Source: an uncultured Parabacteroides sp.
Lineage (GTDB): Bacteria; Bacteroidota; Bacteroidia; Bacteroidales; Tannerellaceae
Length of the DNA: 64,000 bases
NCBI GenBank assembly: GCA_934725305.1
Contig: CAKVBA010000008.1
Coordinates: 1-64,000, forward strand
Direction: 5' to 3'
In this document: positions 54,575 through 62,174 of the stretch, piece by piece
Position numbering within the stretch: the stretch's first letter is position 1
How the letters are laid out: every line of letters begins with the position of its first letter
Position numbers and translations under genes: made by a program
Notes under the pieces: generated by a model
Told to the model about the DNA's origin: nothing
Seen by the model: only the letters and a program-made list of their open reading frames with translations
Databases searched by the model: none

Positions 54575-54680
54575 AGCGTTGTCTCTCCGGCTGGACAATT
54601 CCGCTCGGAAAGGATAGCTTCTCCGCTCGGAAAAGATAGCGACTCCGTTTTCTGAACTTATTATTGCTATTCCGCCAACA
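54575..54680 (+). repeat. Short array R5, related to the 344-bp repeat
   Basis: 'TCCGGCTGGACAATTCCGCT', 'GGAAAGGATAGCTTCTCCGCTC' and 'GGAAAAGATAGCGACTCCGTT' recur at ~22 bp and end GAACTTATTATTGCTATTCC, matching the end of R2. Confidence 0.65.
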
Positions 54681-54691
54681 GGTTATCTTTG
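54664..54691 (+). promoter_or_regulatory. Promoter of the GH97 gene
   Basis: TTG at 54664-54666 and TATCTTTG at 54684-54691. The -33 side lies in the end of the R5 repeat. Confidence 0.5.
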
Positions 54692-54724
54692 TTATAAACT
54701 TGTAACATCTAATTTATATAGGCC

Positions 54725-56719
54725 ATGTATGTAAAATTATTATTCATTCTTCTCTTTTTGGGTGGAAGCTTATTGTCATCAGCCCAAAACAGCTATATCC
54801 TGCAATCGCCCGACCAGCAGTTAGAAGCAGAAGTATTCATCAACGAATCGATCTCATTCTCTATCCGCTATCAGGGAAAAACGCTATTGGCTCCCTCGCA
54901 AGTGGCTCTCACGCTGGGCGATGGCACGGTGCTGGGCGAACAGCCCAAGATCTTGAAGGTATTCAAATCGTCAGTCGATAAAGAGATCGTCTCGCCTTTC
55001 TATAAGAAGAGCTCTGTCAAGGATGTCTATAACGAGATGCGCATTTGCTTCAAGGAGAACTTCAATCTGATATTCCGTCTCTACAACGAAGGTCTGGCCT
55101 ATCGCTTTGTGACGCAGAAAAAGGGCGAGCTGATTATCAAAGAAGAGACGGCAAACTATTGCTTTACCGCCGACCACAAGACTTTTGCGCCCTATGTCAA
55201 TAGTCAGAAGGCGACCTTCGAAGAGCAGTTTTCCAACTCGTTTGAGCAACGCTATGTCAATGATCCGATTACTCAGCTCAACAGCAAACGGCTGACGTTT
55301 CTTCCTTTCCTCGTGGAGCTGGATGGCGGACTGAAGATGTGTATCACCGAAGCCGATCTGGAAGATTATCCCGGCATGTTCCTCAACAACGACACAGAGA
55401 AGCCGATGCTGAAGGCCGTTCATGCCACCTATCCGAAGGCGAAAAAGCAGGGCGGACACAACCGCTTGCAGATGCTGGTCGTGGAGAGAGAAAACTACAT
55501 TGCCAAAACAGAGGGAACTCGCTCTTTCCCCTGGCGTGTGTTCGTGATCTCTAAAGAAGACCGAGAGCTGGCCGATTGTGATATGGTTTACCGGCTGGCT
55601 TCTCCATCGCGCCTCTCGGATCTCTCTTGGATCAAACCGGGCAAGGTGGCTTGGGACTGGTGGAACAACTGGAATCTCTATGGTGTCGATTTTAAAGCGG
55701 GCATCAACAATGATACCTATAAATATTATATCGACTTTGCCTCGACCCACGGCATCGAGTATGTGATTCTCGACGAAGGCTGGGCTGTCAATCTGGAGGC
55801 AGACCTGATGAAGGTGGTTCCCGAAATAGACCTGCAGGAGTTGGTGGATTATGGCAAATCCAAACATGTGGACATCATCTTGTGGGCAGGCTATTATGCC
55901 TTCGACCGCGACATGAAGCATGTGGTGGAGCATTTTGCCCAAATGGGCGTGAAGGGATTCAAGATAGACTTTATGGATCGCGACGATCAGGAGATGATCA
56001 ACTTCCTCTACCGAGCAGCTCAATGTTGTGCCGACCACAAGATGCTGGTCGATTTCCACGGAGTGTGCAAACCGACCGGACTGCAGCGAACCTATCCGAA
56101 TGTGTTAAACTATGAAGGTGTACATGGATTGGAACAGGTCAAATGGAGCCCTGAATCAAACGACATGGTCACCTACGATGTCTCTATTCCTTTCATCCGC
56201 ATGGTGGCCGGTCCGATGGATTATACGCAAGGAGCCATGCACAACGCCAGCAAGGGGAATTATGCCAGCATCTATTCCGAACCGATGAGTCTGGGCACTC
56301 GTTGTCGCCAACTGGCCACCTATATTATATTTGAATCTCCTTTCAACATGCTTTGCGACAGTCCTTCTAACTATGAACGCGAAGAGGAATGTACTCGGTT
56401 TATTGCCATGGTGCCCACCGTTTGGGACGAGACGAAGGCGTTGGACGGCAAAGTGAGCGAACATATCTTGATGGCTCGTCGCAAAGGAAACGATTGGTAT
56501 GTAGGCGCTCTCACCGGATGGACTCCGCGCGACATCACGATCGATCTCTCTTTTCTGGGCGAAGGCGATTTTGTTATGGAGCTTTATAAAGATGGTATCA
56601 ATGCCGACCGCGTCGGACGGGATTATAAAAAAGAGATTATTCCCGTGCCCACGGATAGAAAAATCAATGTCCATTTAGCTCCCGGAGGTGGCTGCGCGGC
56701 CCGCATCACAAAGAAATAA
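54725..56719 (+). CDS. Glycoside hydrolase family 97, retaining alpha-galactosidase-type
   Basis: This 664-residue exported enzyme has a signal peptide (MYVKLLFILLFLGGSLLSSA). An N-terminal beta-supersandwich, a catalytic TIM barrel ('WDWWNNWNLYGVDF', 'YVILDEGWA', 'GFKIDFMDRDDQ', 'DFHGVCKPTGLQRTYPN') and a C-terminal beta domain follow. Asp415 in 'KIDFMD' and Glu470 in 'HGLEQ' fall exactly at the nucleophile and acid/base numbers I recall for the retaining B. thetaiotaomicron GH97 alpha-galactosidase (about 660 aa). SusB-type inverting enzymes are longer. No SusC/SusD or regulator is nearby, so it is not in a polysaccharide locus here. Confidence 0.9.
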   Translation: MYVKLLFILLFLGGSLLSSAQNSYILQSPDQQLEAEVFINESISFSIRYQGKTLLAPSQVALTLGDGTVLGEQPKILKVFKSSVDKEIVSPFYKKSSVKDVYNEMRICFKENFNLIFRLYNEGLAYRFVTQKKGELIIKEETANYCFTADHKTFAPYVNSQKATFEEQFSNSFEQRYVNDPITQLNSKRLTFLPFLVELDGGLKMCITEADLEDYPGMFLNNDTEKPMLKAVHATYPKAKKQGGHNRLQMLVVERENYIAKTEGTRSFPWRVFVISKEDRELADCDMVYRLASPSRLSDLSWIKPGKVAWDWWNNWNLYGVDFKAGINNDTYKYYIDFASTHGIEYVILDEGWAVNLEADLMKVVPEIDLQELVDYGKSKHVDIILWAGYYAFDRDMKHVVEHFAQMGVKGFKIDFMDRDDQEMINFLYRAAQCCADHKMLVDFHGVCKPTGLQRTYPNVLNYEGVHGLEQVKWSPESNDMVTYDVSIPFIRMVAGPMDYTQGAMHNASKGNYASIYSEPMSLGTRCRQLATYIIFESPFNMLCDSPSNYEREEECTRFIAMVPTVWDETKALDGKVSEHILMARRKGNDWYVGALTGWTPRDITIDLSFLGEGDFVMELYKDGINADRVGRDYKKEIIPVPTDRKINVHLAPGGGCAARITKK

Positions 56720-56976
56720 GCCTATTTTTCCTGTTGTTTGCCTCTTTTTGCGACAGCTGAACGAATTTTTTCCAATTCGACACGCTTGAAAGCAATCAGA
56801 GGCAAACTACTATTAAACAACTATATACATCAAATATACCATCTCTATGGCTCAACTCCGAAAGAAGAAAATCAAACTTTTTCAAAAAAAAGAGCAAATA
56901 ATATTTGGTGATTCAAAAATAAAGCCTACCTTTGCATCGCAATCGAGAGATAAACAATCATTCAGAGTTGCAAATT

Positions 56977-57051
56977 CGGGGTGTAGCGCAGTCCGGTTAG
57001 CGCACCTGCTTTGGGAGCAGGGGGTCCCAAGTTCGAATCTTGGTACCCCGA
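56977..57051 (+). tRNA. tRNA-Pro (TGG)
   Basis: The 75-nt cloverleaf has acceptor CGGGGTG/TACCCCG, an anticodon arm CCTGC-TTTGGGA-GCAGG with TGG, and a T-arm with GTTCGAATC. CCA is not encoded. Confidence 0.96.
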
Positions 57052-57094
57052 CATTAGGCTAAAGATTGATTAATGATCAATAAAAAGAATTTTT

Positions 57095-57129
57095 CGGGTT
57101 AGTACATTAATGTATTAACCCGTTTTTTT
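57095..57129 (+). terminator. Terminator after tRNA-Pro
   Basis: CGGGTTA(g)TACAT and ATGTA(t)TAACCCG arms followed by seven T residues. Confidence 0.85.
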
Positions 57130-57182
57130 ATTCCCTCACTTCCACATTCGGGTCAATCGTGATACGGGCTGTCTGTTTTATT

Positions 57183-57515
57183 TTAAATCCGTTTTTCCGC
57201 CTCTGCCGCTTCTTTATCTTCCCTGTCCCATTTGTCGAAAAGATCTTCGAGCTCCTTATATCGATCATCTGTCATAGAGTGACGAAGACGAATTCTCCGC
57301 CGACGGATTTCTCGTTCTTGCTCCTTCCGATTTTCCGCCTCCTTCGCCTCTTTTTCTTCCTTGTCCCATTTGTCGTGAAGATCGTCAAGTTCATCCAGCT
57401 GTTTATCTGTCAGGCGACGGCGACTTCTATGGCTGTCTTTGTAGTAGCCCATAGATACAAAGAGAATCAAAAGGCCTCCGCCCAAAAAATATAATATAAC
57501 AAAAAGATCTTCCAT
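57183..57515 (-). CDS. Small membrane-anchored charged protein with an internal repeat
   Basis: This 110-residue protein has one N-terminal membrane segment (about residues 4-22) and a highly charged helical tail. The tail holds two copies of a ~30-residue unit: 'LTDKQLDELDDLHDKWDKEE' and 'MTDDRYKELEDLFDKWDRED', each followed by KEA(K/A)EAE. No family recognised. The gene stands alone and leftward. Confidence 0.65.
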   Translation of the reverse strand: MEDLFVILYFLGGGLLILFVSMGYYKDSHRSRRRLTDKQLDELDDLHDKWDKEEKEAKEAENRKEQEREIRRRRIRLRHSMTDDRYKELEDLFDKWDREDKEAAEAEKRI

Positions 57516-57572
57516 AACACCGCAAATATATAGAACATAAGTTGAAATACCTATTTGATCTACATATTCTTC

Positions 57573-58577
57573 TTATTTTATCAATCCATCCAAATCCAAG
57601 TATGCAAACTGGATTTCATCATTTAGATTCATATAAAGACGGTTAATCCTGCTGTCATATCTCATACTGCTTATTTTATATCCTACGTCAAGTGTCTTAA
57701 TGTATTCACCATCCAATCCAAAAATTAACAAACAGGTAGGATAATAAGCATCAGTATTATTGTCGCCACCTGAGTATGAAACAATCAGATGATTGTTATT
57801 GTCAAAAAAACCATCATCATAATAATGGTTATGGGATGAACTTCCCCATTCCGGCCCGTAAACATTGCATCTCAGCATCCCGTTGAAATCGCTGATGGTC
57901 AGCAAATCATAATTGCTATATAATTCAGCTATCAATCCGTATTGTTGTGACGAAGCATAGGTCGTACGTTTTTTCTTTATATCCGGATGATTATAAGAAA
58001 TAGAAATCATCTTCCCTATTTGCATGTTCCAACGGGAGACAGATGGTATATAATCATTAACACCTTTTGGAAGTATTGTACGAGCAATGCACAAAGTATC
58101 ATTGATATATTCATACTCGGATGGGAAATTTGTCTTATCCATATTCAGTTTTACACTTGGAATATAATCCGGATTAGCCAAGACACTGTCCATATCATAA
58201 CTAAATATCTTATTCTTACCATGATCGCTCACATAAAATTCACCTCGTTTCTCGTCTATTGCAACAGCTCCCAACACAGTAATCTCAGTCGGTCCCTGTC
58301 CCAATGGCGCAGTACTCGCCAAATGTCGGAAACTGTTTTTATCAAATACATGAATCTGCTTATCATATCCTCTATGGTCGGCAATCAGTAGATAATTATC
58401 CATGATATATATACGGGCACTATTACCAATCATAATAGAATCTGTTTCAAACTCTTTAATACAATCATGAACATTTTCTACATTATTACGGTCAGTCTGA
58501 TATTTTTCCGTCGATGAATTTCTTGTACAACTGGAAATTAAAAATCCTAATACTATTATTAGAAATATTTTTTTCAT
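57573..58577 (-). CDS. 6-bladed beta-propeller lipoprotein (BF3164/TolB-like)
   Basis: This 334-residue protein has a lipoprotein signal (MKKIFLIIVLGFLISSC). Its repeated beta-strand pattern ('LLIADHRGYDKQIHVFD', 'FYVSDHGKNKIFSYD', 'HLIVSYSGGDNNTDAYYPTCL') fits the BF3164-like 6-bladed propeller family. Function is unknown; members are common cell-surface lipoproteins in Bacteroidales. Base composition is visibly more A/T-rich than the neighbouring housekeeping genes, hinting at acquisition. Confidence 0.82.
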   Translation of the reverse strand: MKKIFLIIVLGFLISSCTRNSSTEKYQTDRNNVENVHDCIKEFETDSIMIGNSARIYIMDNYLLIADHRGYDKQIHVFDKNSFRHLASTAPLGQGPTEITVLGAVAIDEKRGEFYVSDHGKNKIFSYDMDSVLANPDYIPSVKLNMDKTNFPSEYEYINDTLCIARTILPKGVNDYIPSVSRWNMQIGKMISISYNHPDIKKKRTTYASSQQYGLIAELYSNYDLLTISDFNGMLRCNVYGPEWGSSSHNHYYDDGFFDNNNHLIVSYSGGDNNTDAYYPTCLLIFGLDGEYIKTLDVGYKISSMRYDSRINRLYMNLNDEIQFAYLDLDGLIK

Positions 58578-58784
58578 AATACCATTCTTGTTTTATTTAT
58601 ACATATAGGATGCAAAAAATCATCGCGTCTGAAGATGTATCTCAGTTCGCTTCATCCCTTGTCTGGAAGATAATATCTTTCTTATTCAATCGCAGAAAGT
58701 TAACTTAATTTCTAACATCTTTGCAGTTTACAACCATGTTGTACAACACGATATAGCATAGTTCTCCTAAAAAAATCATGAGAT

Positions 58785-58860
58785 CCTTGATTCGGTCATT
58801 AGATTACGATTCTTGTTAGTACTTGCTTTGAACAGATTGCAATGAGGCTGCGTTGAAGGC
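58785..58860 (+). repeat. Partial foldback element (left half, copy E)
   Basis: TTCGGTCATTAGATTACGATTC, then TTGTTAGTACTTG and GATTGCAATGaGGCTGCGTTGAAGGC match the left half of copies A and B. It stops where R4 begins. Confidence 0.75.
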
Positions 58861-58874
58861 TTATTTATCAGCTA

Positions 58875-59218
58875 TAAAAATACAATAAGCCAACAGGCAG
58901 ACAAGAGACTACTAATCCTATCAAAATGGAGTAAGCTATTTCCGGAAATTGGGTAACTACTCCTTTCCGACGGAGTAGGCACCCAATCCAAACGGAGTGC
59001 CTACCCAATTTCAAAAAAGTCCCTACCCATTTTTGAAAAAGCCTATACCCTTTTTCCAAAGACTCTATAGACTATTGAAAGATAGGCTATAACCCCTTTT
59101 TTTCAGGGTGTTTGGGCCGAGACAGATTCGTCTGCCAAGTCCGGCGAAGTTGCCCGTCGTTTCTGCCGGATCCGTTACCGCTTTCAGTAAATAATAACCT
59201 GAATAAAAATACAATAAC
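58875..59218 (-). repeat. 344-bp interspersed repeat, copy R4 (inverted)
   Basis: On the minus strand it starts GTTATTGTATTTTTATTC and ends TTATTGTATTTTT, with the same internal order as R1 and R3, including GGGTAGGCACTCCGTTTGGA and CCCAATTTCCGGAAATAGC. Confidence 0.87.
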
Positions 59219-59235
59219 TATCTCTCAGCGCATAT

Positions 59236-59440
59236 TTAACCCAAATCCGGTCATTAGAACGAAAAAAGTAAAAACAGCTGAATGTTTTTATTCTTTCCAA
59301 CTCTTGTCAGCACTTCTTTCGGCATCTTGCTTCCGCCTGCGTTTCGACATAGCCCGCTATATCTTCAACGTAGAGCCATTGCAATCTGCTCAAAATAAGT
59401 ACTAACAAGAATCGTAATCTAATGACCGAATTGGGTTTAA
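59236..59440 (-). repeat. Foldback/MITE-like element, full copy B (inverted)
   Basis: This 205-bp reverse copy of 11161-11360 has ends TTAACCCAAATCCGGTCATT and TAATGACCGAATTGGGTTTAA in inverted orientation. Sequence agreement with copy A is high along its whole length. Confidence 0.87.
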
Positions 59441-59537
59441 TTCTGACAATCATTGAAAAAGACACGTCCAGACACAATTCCATCTTGACACAACTCCGGA
59501 AAATCATCTGATTCTGCAAAAATAAGGGCAAAAAAAA

Positions 59538-59606
59538 TCCTCTTCGCTTTGAAAAGCAGCCGCCCAAGTTGGGGACTGACATTTTCTAAAGCAAAGAGGA
59601 TTTCTC
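59538..59606 (-). terminator. Long-range hairpin after ino1
   Basis: AAATCCTCTTCGCTTTG near 59537-59553 pairs with CAAAGAGGATTTCTC-type sequence near 59592-59606 (partly mismatched), with the stop of ino1 about 20 bp upstream on the minus strand. A terminator is likely. Confidence 0.5.
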
Positions 59607-59623
59607 TTTATATCAGGCTTCGA

Positions 59624-60952
59624 TTAGTCGATTTCCTCATCAGCCTCATAACCACCCATCTCACGAATAGCGTTCTTCAGGATAGTGTACTGCTGATACA
59701 AGTGGTTGACAGCCTCTTCTCCCTTAGTATAGTCGTGCATAGGAGCCTTAAGGAAGAAGCTCAAGAAACGCTGGATACCGAAACGACCGGCACGAGCAGC
59801 AAGGTCGCTCAGCAATGTAAGGTCGAGCAACAGAGGAGCAGCAAGGATAGAGTCGCGGCAAAGGAAGTTGATCTTGATCTGCATCGGATAACCCATCCAG
59901 CCGAAGATGTCGATATTATCCCAACCCTCTTTATTGTCGTTGCGAGGCGGATAGTAGTTGATACGTACTTTGTGATAGTACTGATTATCTTCGTCATTGC
60001 CATGGCCATACAAATCAGGCTGATCTTCCGGTTTCAAGATTGTTTCAAGAGTAGAAAGCTTACTTACCTCCTTTGTGTGGAAGTTAGCCGGTTCGTCAAG
60101 AACAAGACCGTCACGGTTACCAAGGATGTTAGTAGAGAACCAACCATTCAAGCCAAGGCAACGAGTGCCGATGATCGGAGCGAAACCACTCTTCACAAGA
60201 GTCTGGCCAGTCTTGAAGTCCTTACCAGCGATAGGCATCTTTGTCTTTTCAGCAAGTTCCCACATAGCAGGAATATCTACTGTTGTGTTAGGAGCACCCA
60301 TGATGAAAGGAGCACCTTCAGTCAAAGCAGCGTAAGCATAACACATAGACGGAGCGATATGCTGACGGTCGTCGGCCTTCATTGCAGCCTCAAGAGCAGC
60401 CAATGTGCCGTGGATATTCATGTCCACCGGAACATAAATCTCGGTAGAAGCAGCCCAAATAACAACGATACGAGCACAACCGTTCTTTTCTTTGAAGTCG
60501 CGGATATCCTGACGCAGAGCCTCAACCATTTCCCAACGAGTCTTGCAGTCCTTCACGTTATCGCCATCCAGACGTTTTGCGTAGTTCTTGTCGAAAGCAG
60601 CCTTCATAGGTACAATCTGTTCCAACTCCTCGCGTACGGGGTTGATGTCTTTCTCTTTCAACACTTCGGCATACATCGCTGCCTGATAAGCGTTCTGAGG
60701 ATAAACATCCCACGTGCCAAACACAATGTCGTTGAGGTCGGCAATAGGAACGATGTCCTTATAATGTAAATATTTCTTGTCCGCGCCCTTGCCCACACGA
60801 ATCTTATCGTATTGAGTCATTGAACCTACCGGTTTAGCAAGTCCCTTACGAGTCATGAAAACACCGGTCATGAAGGTAGTAGCAACAGCGCCGCAACCTA
60901 CGACCATAATGCCCAGCTTTCCGTCTGCTGGCTTAACGTTAGTCTGTTTCAT
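59624..60952 (-). CDS. ino1: myo-Inositol-1-phosphate synthase
   Basis: This enzyme converts glucose 6-phosphate to 1L-myo-inositol 1-phosphate with NAD. The 442-residue protein has a Rossmann opening 'LGIMVVGCGAVATTFMTGV', 'VVIWAASTEIYV', 'YAALTEGAPFIMGAPN' and 'IAGKDFKTGQTLVKS', the MIPS signatures with catalytic lysines. In Bacteroides the enzyme feeds inositol phospholipids and sphingolipids. In the B. thetaiotaomicron cluster as I recall it, head-group transfer genes are adjacent; here the gene is followed by repeats and an unrelated lipoprotein, so it stands alone. Confidence 0.92.
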   Translation of the reverse strand: MKQTNVKPADGKLGIMVVGCGAVATTFMTGVFMTRKGLAKPVGSMTQYDKIRVGKGADKKYLHYKDIVPIADLNDIVFGTWDVYPQNAYQAAMYAEVLKEKDINPVREELEQIVPMKAAFDKNYAKRLDGDNVKDCKTRWEMVEALRQDIRDFKEKNGCARIVVIWAASTEIYVPVDMNIHGTLAALEAAMKADDRQHIAPSMCYAYAALTEGAPFIMGAPNTTVDIPAMWELAEKTKMPIAGKDFKTGQTLVKSGFAPIIGTRCLGLNGWFSTNILGNRDGLVLDEPANFHTKEVSKLSTLETILKPEDQPDLYGHGNDEDNQYYHKVRINYYPPRNDNKEGWDNIDIFGWMGYPMQIKINFLCRDSILAAPLLLDLTLLSDLAARAGRFGIQRFLSFFLKAPMHDYTKGEEAVNHLYQQYTILKNAIREMGGYEADEEID

Positions 60953-61335
60953 TTTGTTCTTAAGTTTATTATTTTTAGTTTATTAAATAAACATATATTT
61001 GATGAAATATAAATGATTATAACACGCCATGACGAGCGAAAGAAAATGCTTTCTTAAGAGGTTTATTCTCAACAGATTGCAAAATCCTTCACCGTTATCA
61101 CAATGGGCAAAGTTACTAAATTTTTTTGTTTTGGAATGACTTCTTAGAAGTATTTGACACTCAAAAGAGAAAAAGAACAATAAAAGCATAATTATTACCA
61201 ATCTTTTGCTCTGGTCTGGCTTTTAGACGGGTAATAGCGGGATTTCTCCCCGGCAAACGGCATAAGTTTCCATGTGGACGGAATTTGAGGCGACTCCGAT
61301 CTCTCGATTTCAATTTTTACGACCCATATATTTAA

Positions 61336-61371
61336 GGGGCTGCACCGAAACAATCGTTCCGATACAGCCCC
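61336..61371. terminator. Orphan terminator-family hairpin
   Basis: GGGGCTG(c)ACCGAAAC pairs with GTTCCGATACAGCCCC. It lies between genes that both point away, so it ends no annotated gene. Confidence 0.55.
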
Positions 61372-61399
61372 ACTGTTTGTCTAAGCATAGTAGTTATGA

Positions 61400-61469
61400 C
61401 TATTCTCGCGAACAGTTGAAAAATGAAAAAACAGTATACTATGATGTATATAAACCTATTCTCGCGAAC
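61400..61469 (+). repeat. 14-bp direct repeat CTATTCTCGCGAAC, two copies
   Basis: Exact copies at 61400-61413 and 61456-61469, 56 bp apart, each with a TCGCGA palindrome at its core. Both lie upstream of the DUF4494 promoter. They could be regulator sites. Confidence 0.6.
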
Positions 61470-61618
61470 CGACTGTTAAAACCCTTAAAACAAATTACTA
61501 ATCAAAAAAAATCTAATCCCATGAAAAACACACTATATCTTTATAACAGCACCGAAAGAAAAAAGGTTCATAAAAAAGGAAAATAATGAGTGAAGTTGTA
61601 TTATTCACCAATAGATTT

Positions 61619-61626
61619 TATATTTG
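61619..61626 (+). promoter_or_regulatory. -7 box of the DUF4494 operon
   Basis: TATATTTG lies 42 bp before the ATG at 61669 and inside the longer TTG-started frame, which argues against that longer start. Confidence 0.55.
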
Positions 61627-61668
61627 TGCTTCAATATAGAACAAAATATCGATATAAATAATTTAGAT

Positions 61669-62172
61669 ATGCATAATTGGTTTGAGTGTAAGGTTTCTTA
61701 CGAGAAGATGCTTGAGAATGGAATGCAAAAGAAAGTAACGGAACCTTATTTAGTTGACGCATTGTCATTTACAGAGGCTGAAGCTCGAATTATCGAAGAG
61801 ATTCGCCCGTTCATCACAGGCGAATTTACCGTTACAGACATAAAACGCGCACGCATCTCTGAACTGTTCTTCAACGAAAACGGAGATCGTTTCTACAAAA
61901 TTAAAGTTTACTTCATCACTTTGGACGAAAAAAGTGGTGCAGAAAAGAAAACAGCCGCACAAATGCTGGCACAGGCTTCTACATTGAAAGAGGCTATCGC
62001 CGTATTGGAAGATGGCATGAAAGGAACATTGGCCGATTATACAATTGCCTCCGTCACCGAAACATTGCTGATGGATGTGTTCCCCTTTGATGCAGATAAT
62101 GTGCCTTCAGCTCCTAAAAGCGGAGAAGAATTAATTGCAGAACAGAAAAAAACAGCAGAACAACAGAAATAG
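61669..62172 (+). CDS. DUF4494 domain protein
   Basis: This 167-residue cytoplasmic protein begins MHNWFECKVSYEKMLENG and has the DUF4494 pattern 'VTEPYLVDALSFTEAEARI' and 'ARISELFFNENGDRFYKIKVYFITLDEK'. It ends in an Ala/Glu/Gln/Lys tail. Function is unknown; the family is widespread in Bacteroidetes. It is 2 bp from the YggS-like gene, so it is the first gene of a small operon. Confidence 0.87.
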   Translation: MHNWFECKVSYEKMLENGMQKKVTEPYLVDALSFTEAEARIIEEIRPFITGEFTVTDIKRARISELFFNENGDRFYKIKVYFITLDEKSGAEKKTAAQMLAQASTLKEAIAVLEDGMKGTLADYTIASVTETLLMDVFPFDADNVPSAPKSGEELIAEQKKTAEQQK

Positions 62173-62174
62173 AA

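Larger units (their letters stand above)
54271..54724. other. Divergent intergenic region between aspS and the GH97 gene
   Basis: About 450 bp holding the aspS -7 box (54344-54351), a short array related to the 344-bp repeat (R5, 54575-54680) and the GH97 promoter. Confidence 0.6.
58578..59623. other. Gene-free, repeat-dense region
   Basis: Just over 1 kb between the propeller lipoprotein and the ino1 stop. It contains a left half of the foldback element (58785-58860), an inverted 344-bp repeat R4 (58875-59218) and a full inverted foldback copy B (59236-59440). A candidate terminator for ino1 (TCCTCTTCGCTTTGaaaa...CAAAGCGAAGAGGA-like pairing near 59538-59603) is at the right end. No gene is convincing. 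Confidence 0.65.
60953..61668. other. Long divergent intergenic region upstream of ino1
   Basis: About 716 bp between divergent ino1 and DUF4494. It contains a minus-strand TAACTTTG (61115-61108) as a candidate ino1 -7 box, an orphan terminator-family hairpin (61336-61371), a 14-bp direct repeat CTATTCTCGCGAAC at 61400 and 61456, and the DUF4494 promoter. A 104-codon frame across the hairpin is not credible. Confidence 0.6.

Noticed and set aside
59549..60769. 406-codon plus-strand frame opposite ino1
   Set aside because: It is a shadow of the clear inositol-phosphate synthase gene on the other strand.
61272..61586. 104-codon frame upstream of DUF4494
   Set aside because: It runs through a terminator-family hairpin and two direct repeats and has no recognisable content.
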